A stretch of 64,000 nucleotides of DNA from Evansella sp041820985. GTDB taxonomy: Bacteria; Bacillota; Bacilli; Bacillales; Salisediminibacteriaceae. A program made the position numbers and the translations under genes. The notes under the pieces are model-generated. The model did no database searches. It was not told the origin of the DNA and saw nothing but the letters and a program-made list of their open reading frames with translations. The DNA is taken from the NCBI RefSeq assembly GCF_041820985.1, contig NZ_JBGUAU010000025.1, positions 1 to 64,000 of the forward strand. The letters run 5' to 3'. This document shows positions 1 through 9,215 of this stretch, piece by piece (positions within the stretch are counted from its first letter, which is position 1; each line of letters starts with the position of its first letter).

Positions 1-50
1 GATCAATTGATCTTTCACATACCTTTTTTTCATACAGTTTAAGGAAAATG

Positions 51-190
51 TTTTTGACTTAGAAAGTTATCTAGCTCCAGACACTATCACCTCGTGCCAA
101 ATAGCCTCCCCGATTAACAGCGAAAGGTGGTAATTATCGACAAGAACATTTGCATTTCGCCAAGAGACAGAATGTCGACATTGCGCCGTT
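51..190 (+). repeat. Degenerate copy of the hairpin intergenic repeat (short form)
   Basis: This stretch matches the repeat copies at 5061-5200 and 29511-29650 in order: an opening GACTTAGAAAG, CTAGCTCCAG, CCTCGTG, CCGATTAA, and AGAACATTTGCATTTCG near the 3' end. The GGCGCC arms that close the hairpin in the intact copies are decayed here, so this looks like an old copy. Together with the remainder of 1-278 it fills the gap downstream of the DUF2624 gene; no other gene is seen there. Confidence 0.7.
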
Positions 191-278
191 TCCCACAGGA
201 CGTAGGCAGTTCTAAGGCTGAATTGGATCGACTTGATTTTTCTTATAACATAAATTGTTTCTGAGTTTCCATATATTT

Positions 279-554
279 TTAATCAAGAGAATAATCTAGA
301 TATGACTCATACGGTTCTAAAAGTTTCCGTGCTTTTTTATATAAGGATGGTTCTAATTTTTTTAATTTATTGTTTACTTGTAAGACTAGCTTTTTATTAC
401 CGATATCAAAGGGTTGTTCTTGAAGAATCACAAGTACTTGCTTCGCTTGCTTTACGGTAAGACTTATCTGATATTCCCGAGCAAAGCGTATTAATTCTTT
501 TACATCAAGATTTCTTATTTTTTGATTAACCATTTGTCGAACCAAGGGATTCAA
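279..554 (-). CDS. yqfT: DUF2624 family protein (YqfT-like)
   Basis: This is a 91-residue, lysine-rich soluble protein with no signal peptide or membrane segment. The start is a TTG preceded by AAGGAGG with 8-nt spacing. The N-terminal half, with a VNQKIRNLDVKEL-type helix followed by an LxVKQAKxVLxIL stretch, resembles the DUF2624 family (YqfT of B. subtilis). That gene belongs to the yqf cluster near zur and ispG, which fits the zur-yqfW-yqfX-ispG-yqfZ genes seen further right. The function of the family is unknown. Confidence 0.7.
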   Translation of the reverse strand: MNPLVRQMVNQKIRNLDVKELIRFAREYQISLTVKQAKQVLVILQEQPFDIGNKKLVLQVNNKLKKLEPSLYKKARKLLEPYESYLDYSLD

Positions 555-699
555 AAGTATGGCCTCCTTTTTTTCATAGAGTTCAGATCATGATTATTTA
601 AGTATTGAAAACGCATGGAATTTTTTCCACTCTTCTATATGATTATGGATATTACAGCAAAATGTTCCAAATTCATGTATACTAAGAAGGAGAAGGACT

Positions 700-2088
700 T
701 TGTTTTACAAGGGGAGCGTTCACATGTTAAATAAAGATAATTTGCAAGAATATCATTTATTAAAAACAATAGTTGAACTCTCAAATGAGTGGACGTTTGT
801 GTTTGATAAAGCGAAAAACTTAGTTACAACATACATACGTGATGAATCCTTAAAAAATTACATAGAAAAAGATTTCTTATATTGCTTTACACAAGGGGAA
901 AGGCATCGATTTCTCTCATTTCTTGATAAGATTATAGAAAAAGGGGATGAAAGAGAGGAATTCATGTTTTGTTTTGGGCCATATAACTATAAGTCGTTAG
1001 TCTTGTCAGGTTCTGTGTTTGACGAGTTTATTGTAGTAATGGGTAAGGAGTCTAAAGACTTTTTAAATGAAGCAGGACAAGACCTTTTGAATAGATTACC
1101 TATTCCAGCAATATGTATATCACATAGCGGATTAATTTTATCCACAAATAAAGAGCTGAGAATACTTTTTCAAGAGCTTCAATTTGATTTATTTACAGAT
1201 AAATTACCTTTATCTGATAATATAAACCACCCAATGTATCATGAAATCTCATGTTTATTTCATAATATGAGAAGTGCAGGAATAAAAGAGGTAGTAACAT
1301 ATAAAAGGAAAGATATACGCCTTGTTTTACAAGGGATTGATACAAATAATACAATCTATATACTTATAAAAGATGAAAGAATCACAGAAAAGTTTGAAAA
1401 ACTAATTACGTATCAACAGCAATTGCAGGCTGTATCACAAATTGCAGCAGGAGTTGCACATGAATTAAGGAATCCTCTTTCTGTTATAAAAGGGTTTCTT
1501 CAGTTATCAAGACTTTCGAATAATTTAAGCAAATACTATGATACTATTTTTTCCGAAATAGAACGGATGAATAAAATTATTGAAGACTTTTTATCCATAT
1601 CACGAAAGGAAATTGAGAAGCGGTATGTAAAACCAGACGAGATGATGGAAAGTATTTTGATGATATTTCGATCTGAATGTTTACTTCACGATATTTTTTT
1701 TACGTATTCTATTCAACCGATGAATTCAACCATTTTTGTTAATGTACAAATGATGAAACAAGTGTTGATTAACATACTTAGAAACTCGGTTGAGGCTTAT
1801 CATGGCCAACCAACAAAGAGAACCTTTGATTTAACAACTTTTGTAAAGGATTCGTGTTTTCGAATTGAACTGACGGATCAAGGTCCAGGCATCCCAGATG
1901 ACATTATGGAGAAAATTGATCAGCCATTTTTTACAACGAAGGAAAAAGGTACAGGCATAGGAATTCCCTTATGTAAGCAAATAATTGAGGATCATAATGG
2001 GGAATTTATAGTTGAGAGTAAGCCAAATATAGGTACAAAGGTTATCATTAAGTTACCACTTTCTGATAAAAAAAATCCAAAGGGATAA
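700..2088 (+). CDS. Cytoplasmic sensor histidine kinase (orphan, sporulation-kinase-like)
   Basis: The protein is 462 aa. The first ~230 residues have no recognised domain and no membrane segment; a PAS-like fold is possible but not demonstrable by eye. The C-terminal half is a HisKA plus HATPase_c core: the phospho-acceptor motif GVAHELRNPLS (His about residue 254), N-box NILRNSVEAY, G1 DQGPGIPDD, F-box FFTTKEKG and G2 GTGIGIPL. The HELRNPLSVIKGF sequence resembles Bacillus KinA/KinE-type kinases feeding the Spo0 phosphorelay, but no response regulator lies next to it. Two starts are plausible: TTG at 700 after AAGGAG, or ATG at 724 after GGGGAG, both with 7-nt spacing. A terminator follows directly. 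The ligand cannot be inferred. Confidence 0.88.
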   Translation: MFYKGSVHMLNKDNLQEYHLLKTIVELSNEWTFVFDKAKNLVTTYIRDESLKNYIEKDFLYCFTQGERHRFLSFLDKIIEKGDEREEFMFCFGPYNYKSLVLSGSVFDEFIVVMGKESKDFLNEAGQDLLNRLPIPAICISHSGLILSTNKELRILFQELQFDLFTDKLPLSDNINHPMYHEISCLFHNMRSAGIKEVVTYKRKDIRLVLQGIDTNNTIYILIKDERITEKFEKLITYQQQLQAVSQIAAGVAHELRNPLSVIKGFLQLSRLSNNLSKYYDTIFSEIERMNKIIEDFLSISRKEIEKRYVKPDEMMESILMIFRSECLLHDIFFTYSIQPMNSTIFVNVQMMKQVLINILRNSVEAYHGQPTKRTFDLTTFVKDSCFRIELTDQGPGIPDDIMEKIDQPFFTTKEKGTGIGIPLCKQIIEDHNGEFIVESKPNIGTKVIIKLPLSDKKNPKG

Positions 2089-2100
2089 AAATAATTGAGA

Positions 2101-2131
2101 AGTATGCCTACATTAAGGTATGCTTTTTTTT
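2101..2131 (+). terminator. Rho-independent terminator after the histidine kinase
   Basis: AGTATGCCT pairs with AGGTATGCT (two G-U pairs) across a 6-nt loop and is followed by a run of eight T. Confidence 0.85.
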
Positions 2132-2140
2132 ATTTGTCTA

Positions 2141-2169
2141 TTGAAAAAAAACCAATCAGGACTTATAAT
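2141..2169 (+). promoter_or_regulatory. Sigma-A promoter of the manganese-type ABC transporter
   Basis: TTGAAA (2141-2146) is followed after 17 bp by a perfect TATAAT (2164-2169), placing the transcription start near 2176, immediately ahead of the MntR-like box. Confidence 0.82.
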
Positions 2170-2182
2170 CGATTTATCAGAA

Positions 2183-2199
2183 AGTTTACTTAGTGCAAC
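2183..2199 (-). promoter_or_regulatory. Candidate MntR box
   Basis: Read on the minus strand the site is GTTGCACTAAGTAAACT. It matches the B. subtilis MntR operator TTTGCCTTAAGGAAACT at 13 of 17 positions. It lies just downstream of the predicted transcription start, a position suited to repression. A second, weaker match overlaps 2202-2218 on the plus strand. An mntR gene is present at the right edge of this window, so the regulator exists in the organism. Confidence 0.65.
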
Positions 2200-2318
2200 A
2201 TTTTATGTTAAGGGAAAGATTTTCGTTACTATTCACATTCGTTGCATGTACGACATATATTAATTTAACTTGTGTAATTTATATAAAGGTAATGCTATAT
2301 GAACAGGAGGAAAGTAGA

Positions 2319-3077
2319 GTGGGAAATAATAGTTCAATTGATGTTAATCATTTATCTGTTCATTATCATGGTAATATTGCATTAAAAAATATAAGCTTTT
2401 CTGTTCAAGAAGGCAGTATTGTAGGTGTAATAGGTCCAAATGGAGCTGGTAAATCCACATTGATGAAGGCGATGTTAGGTTTAGAAAAGAGTACTGGATC
2501 TGTTTCTTTTTTTGGTAAACATGTAAAAGAACTTAGAAAAAATATTGCATATGTACCTCAAAGAAATAGTATAGATTGGGACTTCCCAGTTCGCGTTGAG
2601 GATGTGGTGTTAATGGGAAGATATCCTCATATCCCGTGGTACAAAAAAATGAGTAAATACGATAAGGAAATAGCGAAAGAATCATTGAAAAAAGTTGGTA
2701 TGGAGCAATTTTCTCATAGGCAAATAGGAGAACTTTCTGGAGGGCAGCAGCAACGTGTATTTATTGCTCGAGCGCTTGCTCAAAAATCAGATATGTTCTT
2801 TCTAGATGAACCTTTTGTAGGAATAGATGTTAAATCAGAAGAAATTATTGTCGATTTACTTCATCAATTAAGAGATTTAGGGAAAACAATTTTTGTTATA
2901 CATCATGATTTGAGTAAAGTAGAAAAATACTTTGATCAGTTAGTCCTACTAAATCAAGAATTAATTGATGCTGGATCAGTGGAAGAAGTATATAGTGCAG
3001 AAAATTTAAAGAAAGCTTATCAAGGAAGTGCAGCACTTGTTTCTCAAGGAAATGAATTGGTGGTGGTGAACCCTTGA
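2319..3077 (+). CDS. mntB: Manganese-type ABC transporter ATP-binding protein (MntB-like)
   Basis: This 252-aa ATPase powers a metal-cation importer of the Mn/Zn/Fe chelate family. Visible motifs are Walker A GPNGAGKST, Q-loop YVPQRNSIDWDFP, signature LSGGQQQR, Walker B MFFLDEP and switch His in VIHHD. The wording PQRNSIDWDFPVRVEDVVLMGR is typical of MntB/PsaB/SitB-like ATPases. The start is a GTG with AGGAGG nine bases upstream; the frame stays open to 2193 but has no better start. The coding region overlaps the downstream permease by 4 nt (TTGA). An upstream MntR-like box supports manganese as substrate. No solute-binding protein gene follows, so the lipoprotein partner must be encoded elsewhere. 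Confidence 0.85.
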   Translation: MGNNSSIDVNHLSVHYHGNIALKNISFSVQEGSIVGVIGPNGAGKSTLMKAMLGLEKSTGSVSFFGKHVKELRKNIAYVPQRNSIDWDFPVRVEDVVLMGRYPHIPWYKKMSKYDKEIAKESLKKVGMEQFSHRQIGELSGGQQQRVFIARALAQKSDMFFLDEPFVGIDVKSEEIIVDLLHQLRDLGKTIFVIHHDLSKVEKYFDQLVLLNQELIDAGSVEEVYSAENLKKAYQGSAALVSQGNELVVVNP

Positions 3078-3931
3078 TTAGTCAAATTTCTATGTTCATT
3101 GATCAACTAACACTTTACCCATACTTACAACAAGCATTAGTTGCTTCTATATTGGTTGGAATAATTTGTGGTGTAATTGGGTGCTTTATTATTCTAAGAG
3201 GCATGGCATTGATGGGGGATGCTATTTCCCATGCAGTTCTACCTGGGGTAGTCATTTCTTATATGATTGGTGCAAGTTTTTTCTTAGGTGCTGTTGTAAC
3301 TGGTGTATTAACGGCTTTGGCTATAGGTTATATTTCACAAAACAGTAGGATCAAAGAAGATTCAGCGATTGGTATTATGTTTACTGCGATGTTCGCCTTA
3401 GGGGTAGTAATGATTACGAGCCTTAAGGGAACGAGATTTGATTTATGGCACATCTTATTTGGTAATGTGTTAGCTGTTTCAAGAAATGACTTGTTAATTA
3501 CAGTAGGAATAGGAATTTTTGTACTTTTAGCCATTGTTATTTTTTATCGACCATTACTATTAAGTACATTTGATGAAACGATGGCAAAGGCTTCTGGTTT
3601 ACCTGTTAAGTTTATTCACTACATGCTAATGCTCTTATTGTCACTAGTAACGGTAGCGTCTCTACAAACAGTGGGTATTATTTTGGTTGTTGCCATGTTA
3701 ATTACACCTGGAGCTACTGCTTATTTATTAACTGATAGATTTCCAGTAATGCTCATGTTGTCTGCCCTAATTGGAACAATATCAGCTATTACAGGATTAT
3801 ATTTTTCTGTTATTTATGATGTAGCATCAGGTGCTTCTATCGTGTTAGCCGCTTCTATATTATTTTTATTAGCATTCTTCTTCTCTCCGAAACAGGGTAT
3901 TGTCGTTCGAATGTTTCGGACTCCTGCATAA
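3074..3931 (+). CDS. Manganese-type ABC transporter permease (MntC/MntD-like)
   Basis: This 285-aa protein has eight or more hydrophobic membrane segments and belongs to the ABC-3 permease family. It carries the family's cytoplasmic ATPase-contact region (FDETMAKASGLPVKF) and the segment ILRGMALMGDAISHAVLPG near residues 40-60. Translation starts at a TTG overlapping the stop of the ATPase gene, which indicates translational coupling. It is the only permease here, so a homodimer is likely, in contrast to the B. subtilis MntC/MntD pair. The next gene is a lytic transglycosylase with its own ribosome site, so the transport operon appears to end here. Confidence 0.85.
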   Translation: MISQISMFIDQLTLYPYLQQALVASILVGIICGVIGCFIILRGMALMGDAISHAVLPGVVISYMIGASFFLGAVVTGVLTALAIGYISQNSRIKEDSAIGIMFTAMFALGVVMITSLKGTRFDLWHILFGNVLAVSRNDLLITVGIGIFVLLAIVIFYRPLLLSTFDETMAKASGLPVKFIHYMLMLLLSLVTVASLQTVGIILVVAMLITPGATAYLLTDRFPVMLMLSALIGTISAITGLYFSVIYDVASGASIVLAASILFLLAFFFSPKQGIVVRMFRTPA

Positions 3932-4049
3932 CGGGTATAGAACCTATAGAACTAAGTAATATAGTGATTTTTGGTATTGTTAATACATTAACAATACCTT
4001 TTTTATTTTCAACATGCTATATTTCAATCCATATGAAAGGAGGGGGAAT

Positions 4050-4775
4050 ATGCGTTCTAAATTACGAGGGTGGTCCTTTCGGAACTTATTTATATTAATT
4101 TCAAGTTTGCTTGTTCTTTATATTTTCATAAATTATGAAAGAAGTAATGATATTCCAGAAGCCACTGACCTACAAATAGAAAAGGAACCGATAAAAGAAG
4201 AAATGCAGTTTATTGTTGAAATGGACAATTTATTTAATGACATAAAACACTTAGGTTATAATTACTACTTATCCTTTGATTTATGGGGAAGAGCAAGTGA
4301 ATTTTCAAAAGTGTTTTCCGAAGACAGCGATGGACGTTTTCAAGAAAATTGGGGTAGATTCTTAACAATCGAAGCCAAGAGGAAAGGGATTGATCCGTTT
4401 CTTGTATATGAATTGTTGAAAGTAGAGACGGGTGGAACTTTTGATCCATATCTCGTTGGTCCACAAACTGTGTATGGACAAGCGTATGGGTTAGCTCAAT
4501 TTATGGAAAATACAGGTCCTTGGATAGCGGGGATGGCAGATTTGGAATATGACTTGCAATTTCTGTTTGATCCATATTTTTCGATTCAACTTTGCATCGT
4601 TTATTTAGATTTTTTGTACAAGCTATATGAGGATTGGAATCACGCGTTGACTGCATATCATCGAGGAATATACGGATTAGAAGAATACATCGAAGAAAAT
4701 GGGAACGCGGAAAGTTGGTATGCCCTTGAAATTATATCGAATGCGAAAGGACATGAACTTGTATTAAACAATTAA
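4050..4775 (+). CDS. Membrane-anchored lytic transglycosylase (SLT domain)
   Basis: The 241-aa protein begins with a basic stretch and one hydrophobic anchor (about residues 11-29) and then a predicted extracellular region. The second half is a goose-lysozyme-like SLT domain: the catalytic Glu is in LLKVETGGTFDP, followed by YGLAQFMENT and ALTAYHRG, the classic three motifs. It would cleave peptidoglycan glycan strands with formation of 1,6-anhydro ends. The start is the ATG preceded by AAAGGAGGG. A strong terminator follows. Its specific role (division, spore or secretion related) is not shown by context. Confidence 0.82.
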   Translation: MRSKLRGWSFRNLFILISSLLVLYIFINYERSNDIPEATDLQIEKEPIKEEMQFIVEMDNLFNDIKHLGYNYYLSFDLWGRASEFSKVFSEDSDGRFQENWGRFLTIEAKRKGIDPFLVYELLKVETGGTFDPYLVGPQTVYGQAYGLAQFMENTGPWIAGMADLEYDLQFLFDPYFSIQLCIVYLDFLYKLYEDWNHALTAYHRGIYGLEEYIEENGNAESWYALEIISNAKGHELVLNN

Positions 4776-4780
4776 TCTTC

Positions 4781-4828
4781 GTAAGTTCCAAAAGAGGGAA
4801 TAACCTTTTTGGAACTTACATTCTTTTT
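4781..4828 (+). terminator. Terminator after the lytic transglycosylase
   Basis: GTAAGTTCCAAAA pairs almost perfectly with TTTTTGGAACTTAC and is followed by a T-rich run. Confidence 0.85.
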
Positions 4829-4850
4829 AAAAGATAAGAATTTATAAAAT

Positions 4851-5040
4851 TTTTGAACTTAGAAAGATGTCTAGCTACATCCGCTATCTGCTGTCAAAAA
4901 TAACCTTCCAGTTAGAAAAGTAGAAAGCACTTTTCAACTGAAAGAACAATTTTCTTCGCAGATATGCAAGCGGATTAAGCTTTTCGTTCGTCCAGAACAT
5001 TTGCATTTCGGTCCTGAGAGGGCGCCTTGCGCTTTTCTTA
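4851..5040 (+). repeat. Hairpin intergenic repeat, long form (copy 1)
   Basis: About 190 bp, nearly identical to 12206-12393. It shares with the short form the opening GAACTTAGAAAG and the ending CGTCCAGAACATTTGC to GAGAGGGCGCCTTGCGC plus T-run, but carries a different middle: ATCCGCTATCTGC pairs with GCAGATATGCAAGCGGAT, enclosing an AGTTAGAAAAGTAG / CTTTTCAACT hairpin. It lies between the converging transglycosylase and ppk genes, in tandem with a short-form copy. Confidence 0.85.
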
Positions 5041-5060
5041 AAAGGTAAGAAAGTATAAAA

Positions 5061-5200
5061 TTTTTGAACTTAGAAAGGTGTCTAGCTCCAGGCGCCAGGA
5101 CCTCGTGTCAAATAACCTGGCCGATTAAAAAGTAAAAAGCACTTTTTATCGTCCAGAACATTTGCATTTCGGTCCTGAGAGGGCGCCTTGCGCTTTTTTT
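5061..5200 (+). repeat. Hairpin intergenic repeat, short form (copy 1)
   Basis: About 140 bp, near identical to 29511-29650. The outer arms CAGGCGCCAGGACC and GGTCCTGAGAGGGCGCCT are inverted; inside sits GATTAAAAAGT / ACTTTTTATC. It ends in GCGC plus eight T, so transcribed left to right it could serve as a terminator. Its T-run abuts the last codon of ppk. Confidence 0.88.
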
Positions 5201-7325
5201 AATCATCTAATGGATTTTTTTTCATATAAGATTGCGCTTGTTGGTAAAACATTTCCTGGCTCTGAATGGGTTGTTCATTTTCCTTTATATCCACATATAA
5301 GTACTCGCCATCTGATTGTTGTATTCTTGCTTTTACATTATCCTTTAGAGTTGTATATAGAATGTTTTTAATTCTCTCTTTAATGGATTCTTGATGAATT
5401 GGAAATAGAATTTCTATCCTTTTTTCCATATTACGGGTCATCCAATCTGCTGAAGAGAGGTATATCTTTTCTTCACCATTTTGATAAAAATAGAAAATTC
5501 GGCTATGTTCTAAAAAATGATCTACAATGCTTCTAACTGTAATGTTTTCACTTACTCCAGGTATTCCAGGTTTTAAGCAGCATATCCCTCTAACAATAAG
5601 GTCTATTTTTACACCAGCACAACTAGCCTCATAAAGCTTTAAAATTATCGGTTTATCAGACAATGAATTCATCTTTGCAATAATTCTACCATTCCCATGT
5701 TGCTTTTCATTTTCTATTTCTTGTTCCATTAAATTGATAAATTTAGTTCTCATTTCAAATGGTGCTGTGGATATTTCATTCCATTTAGGTTTATCTGTAA
5801 ATCCACTTAAGTGGTTGAAAAAGTTAGTGGCGTCGATGCCAAAGGACGGTTTTGCTGTTAATATCCCCATGTCTGTGTAAAGTTTCGCTGTTGTATCATT
5901 ATAATTTCCTGTTCCCAGATGAACAAATCGCTGAATTTTGCCTTCATGTTGTCGTATTATTAATGTAATTTTACTGTGTGTTTTCAATCCAGTTATTCCG
6001 TAAATAACATGAACACCAGACTTTTCAAGTTTTTTAGCCCATTGTATATTATTTTCTTCGTCAAACCGTGCTTTTAATTCCACTAGTACTGTTACTTGTT
6101 TTCCATTTTCAGCAGCGTTTGCTAATGCTTTAATAATAGGTGACTCCCCACTAACGCGATAGAGGGTCTGTTTAATTGCCAATACATTAGGATCTTCTGA
6201 TGCTTTCATTAACATATCAACGATCGGCTGAAAAGATTCATAAGGATGATGTAGAAATATATCCTTTTTTAAAATTGCTTGAAATATATCTTCTTCTCCA
6301 ATCAAGTCCTGGGGAAGTTGCGAGATATAAGGTGGATGAATAAAGTCTTCATATTTATTTTTTAACTTATTATAAAACGTAGTTAAAATTGTATAATCAA
6401 TTAGTCCGTTTACATAATACAAATCGTTCTTATCTAGTTCTAATACATGCATGAGGTAAGTAAGAATTTGCTCATTCATGTTGTTTCTCTTCATTTCGAG
6501 GCGAACAGCAGCACCCCATTTTCGTTTTTTTAATTCTTTTTCAATAACCTTTAGTAAATCTCTTGCACCTTCCTCGTGTATGGTTAAATCAGCGTTTCTA
6601 GTTATTCTAAATGGTGCCACCGAGAGTACGGTATTACCTTGAAAAAGTCGTTGAATAAAATGACTGATAACTTCTTCTAACATGATGAAACATTGATCCT
6701 TTGGATGAACCGATGGGAGAGTAAGTAACCGGTCAAGAACAGAGGGCACCTGAACGATAGCTAACCTTTTATCACCATCTATTAACTCTTGATTATTCTG
6801 ACCTTCTAACAGTACTCCTAAGTTTAAACTTTTATTTAAGAGCATGGGAAAAGGTTGATATGCATCAATGGCCATCGGTGTTAGAACAGGTAATATGTAA
6901 TTATCAAAATGTTTGCTTAAGAAGGCATAATGATCATGAGTTACTTCATCCATGGATAATATCTCTATGCCTTCATTTCCAAGGTGCGGTTTTATGGAAT
7001 CAGTAAATAATTCATCTTGCAGTTTAACTAAATGGTGATTATATTCACTGATTTTTTTTAATTGTTCCCTTGGTGTTAACCCTGATTTATTATCAGGTTG
7101 ATGAAAACCAGCTTTTACTTGATCTTTCAATCCACCAACTCGTACCATGAAGAATTCATCTAAATTAGAACTAAATATAGAAGTAAATTTGAGTCTTTCT
7201 AAGATAGGATTTTTATCATCAATCGCTTCTTGAAGTACGCGTTTATTAAAGGCCAGCCAACTGAGTTCACGATTATTGAAATTTGTTGCTTTATCAAGTA
7301 ATTTGTTTTTAACTTCTTCTATCAT
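5199..7325 (-). CDS. ppk1: Polyphosphate kinase 1
   Basis: This 708-aa enzyme reversibly transfers the ATP gamma-phosphate onto long-chain polyphosphate. The N-terminal region (NFNNRELSWLAFNKRVLQEA) and middle domain are typical of PPK1. The two phospholipase-D-like catalytic domains show GLKTHSKITLI with the phospho-acceptor His, and VELKARFDEENN and FVHLGTGNYND. Length matches the family (about 690-720). The chosen ATG is preceded by CGGAGGATACC; an in-frame ATG six codons upstream lacks a ribosome site. It follows ppx with a 68-nt gap on the same strand, so synthesis and breakdown enzymes are probably co-transcribed. Confidence 0.95.
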   Translation of the reverse strand: MIEEVKNKLLDKATNFNNRELSWLAFNKRVLQEAIDDKNPILERLKFTSIFSSNLDEFFMVRVGGLKDQVKAGFHQPDNKSGLTPREQLKKISEYNHHLVKLQDELFTDSIKPHLGNEGIEILSMDEVTHDHYAFLSKHFDNYILPVLTPMAIDAYQPFPMLLNKSLNLGVLLEGQNNQELIDGDKRLAIVQVPSVLDRLLTLPSVHPKDQCFIMLEEVISHFIQRLFQGNTVLSVAPFRITRNADLTIHEEGARDLLKVIEKELKKRKWGAAVRLEMKRNNMNEQILTYLMHVLELDKNDLYYVNGLIDYTILTTFYNKLKNKYEDFIHPPYISQLPQDLIGEEDIFQAILKKDIFLHHPYESFQPIVDMLMKASEDPNVLAIKQTLYRVSGESPIIKALANAAENGKQVTVLVELKARFDEENNIQWAKKLEKSGVHVIYGITGLKTHSKITLIIRQHEGKIQRFVHLGTGNYNDTTAKLYTDMGILTAKPSFGIDATNFFNHLSGFTDKPKWNEISTAPFEMRTKFINLMEQEIENEKQHGNGRIIAKMNSLSDKPIILKLYEASCAGVKIDLIVRGICCLKPGIPGVSENITVRSIVDHFLEHSRIFYFYQNGEEKIYLSSADWMTRNMEKRIEILFPIHQESIKERIKNILYTTLKDNVKARIQQSDGEYLYVDIKENEQPIQSQEMFYQQAQSYMKKNPLDD

Positions 7326-7393
7326 GGTATCCTCCGTAAACATAAGTCTCTAAAAAAAGGTTGGTGAAATTGTCTAAAGAGATAAGTTTACCC

Positions 7394-8923
7394 TTATACA
7401 GGTATAAATGTGAGTTCAAATTGTATACCTAAAGCTTTTTCTAAGTGTCGTTTATTTTTATTTGCTTGGAACTCCTCAAAATAAACATCATCAGAGTGTG
7501 TTAATTCTATGATGCATTTCTCTGTATTCAGTTTCTTTACTCTTAATGATTCGATTACATTCCTATTAGTATAATTAAGTGCATAACAGAGTTTTAATAT
7601 AGCACCTAAAACTTCAAACTTATTTCTATCTTCATCGGAAATAAGTTGTTGAAAAGGCGATAAATATTGCTTTAATTGTGATTTTGATTTAAAGGAAGCA
7701 ATACATGCAATCGCGAGCCTTTCTTTGTGGTTTAATCCGTCTATAGTTTGGTTTGTGAGTAAATAAAACGTGTGCTGACTTTTAGACTCTGGATGGATAG
7801 CTCCTCCAATGAAATAGATACGTGCACTCCATTGTAGAAGCTTTATATCTCTATCTTTTAATGAAAAATCGATATTGTTTATCAATTCTTTAGCTAGGAA
7901 TGTGGCAAGGATCGCAATTTTCTTTTGGAAATTTAGATCTAACGAATAGTCTTGACTAAGCTGGTAAAAGCTCTCTTCCGCTACATTTGGGTAGTGACGA
8001 ATTCCGATGGGTTTTAAATATAACTCAGAAAATAATCCGTCACGAAGCCCTTTATTACTCACGATAAAGGAAGAAGCACTCGCTATATTCAAGAGTTCCT
8101 CTATCGCGATTGCAGCAGGAATAATGATATCGGCTCGATCTTTTGATAAACCTTCTAATTGCTGCCTTTCTTTTAAAGACATAGTAATAAGGCTTCGATT
8201 GACAAAGTGAATATCAGTTTTTTCCATTTCGTATTGGTGAAGCCCCGATAAAGGGTATAATTGTTGTCGTTGATGTATGGACGCTATATTTCTTGCACTA
8301 CCACCTATTCCTATTACTGGTAGTCCTCTATTTTTCGTCCACGAGAGTGTTTCATATTCCTTTCTGACATACTCCCTTAGTGTGTTAAGTTCCTCTCGTG
8401 TTGGAGGGTCATTATGTATAAACTTTTTTAATGTAATAGCGCCAAAGGGAAAACTGTGATAAGAAAATAACTCTCTATTTTCAAACAACGTAACTTCTGT
8501 ACTCCCACCACCAATATCTATCGTTATTCCATTAATAATATCTGTTGAATTAGTAACAGCTAAATATCCATAATAGGCTTCTTCTTTGTCAGAAAGCACT
8601 TGAATTTGGAATGCATCTTGTTCACGAATGGCCTGTAAAATTTCATCCTGATTATTTGCATTACGAATTGCTGCTGTCGCTACACCCCGAACTATTGATA
8701 ATTCATAATTAGAGGCAACAATAGAGAAACGCTCTAACGTATGTAAAATTGTTTCTATTCCTTCACTTGTCATATTTCCTTTTTCATCTATATAAGAACT
8801 TAATCTGGCTACGACTTTTAAATTTTGAATTTGCTTTATGCATCCCACTTCATTAATATCATAAATTACAAATCGTATAGAGTTAGATCCCATATCGATA
8901 ATTCCTATTTGCTGTGGTTTCAT
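7394..8923 (-). CDS. ppx: Exopolyphosphatase (Ppx/GppA family)
   Basis: The 509-aa protein starts with the ASKHA-fold phosphate-binding motif IDMGSNSIRFVIYDI, followed by GITIDIGGGSTEVTLF and the adenosine-like motif GIGGSARNIASI. It should remove terminal phosphates from polyphosphate (or hydrolyse pppGpp, as GppA does). The C-terminal ~200 residues form the helical HD-like domain of long Ppx proteins. The start is the ATG after AAAAAGGGTGTGTAATC; an in-frame ATG at 8956 has no ribosome site. It is the first gene of a ppx-ppk pair and diverges from the zinc transporter operon. Confidence 0.92.
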   Translation of the reverse strand: MKPQQIGIIDMGSNSIRFVIYDINEVGCIKQIQNLKVVARLSSYIDEKGNMTSEGIETILHTLERFSIVASNYELSIVRGVATAAIRNANNQDEILQAIREQDAFQIQVLSDKEEAYYGYLAVTNSTDIINGITIDIGGGSTEVTLFENRELFSYHSFPFGAITLKKFIHNDPPTREELNTLREYVRKEYETLSWTKNRGLPVIGIGGSARNIASIHQRQQLYPLSGLHQYEMEKTDIHFVNRSLITMSLKERQQLEGLSKDRADIIIPAAIAIEELLNIASASSFIVSNKGLRDGLFSELYLKPIGIRHYPNVAEESFYQLSQDYSLDLNFQKKIAILATFLAKELINNIDFSLKDRDIKLLQWSARIYFIGGAIHPESKSQHTFYLLTNQTIDGLNHKERLAIACIASFKSKSQLKQYLSPFQQLISDEDRNKFEVLGAILKLCYALNYTNRNVIESLRVKKLNTEKCIIELTHSDDVYFEEFQANKNKRHLEKALGIQFELTFIPV

Positions 8924-9215
8924 GATTACACACCCTTTTTCGCTTTTATGGTCCATTTTCGTATTAAAAATATCCGATTCATCAGAGAAGATTATATAGA
9001 AGGATCGTATGTTATTGGGAATATCTATACAGACCTACTATTTAATAGGACTGTTATATTCTAACCACACATGCAGTAACCATATTCTATAAATAGCCTA
9101 ACATATCCTGCATAAACCCTTTAGTTTACAAAATTGTACGGTTCATGTATACTACGATGTGATATTAAATCGTAATCGTTCTTATGTTGTTTTTTATTGT
9201 GGAAAGGGTGTCTTG
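8924..9215. other. Divergent intergenic region, ppx / zinc operon
   Basis: This 292-bp region carries the promoters of both ppx (left) and the zinc operon (right). Only the Zur box at 9166-9186 is recognisable. No clear Pho box was seen in front of ppx. Confidence 0.5.
9166..9186 (+). promoter_or_regulatory. Zur box upstream of the zinc uptake operon
   Basis: TAAATCGTAATC followed by GTTCTTATG: the left half matches the B. subtilis Zur operator TAAATCGTAATNATTACGATTTA exactly, while the right half is degenerate. It sits 30 bp upstream of the ATPase start codon. The operon ends in zur, so this would give autoregulated, zinc-repressed expression. Confidence 0.78.

Noticed and set aside
5162..5371. 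Plus-strand ORF at the start of the repeat/ppk region
   Set aside because: It runs through a non-coding repeat and the antisense of ppk.
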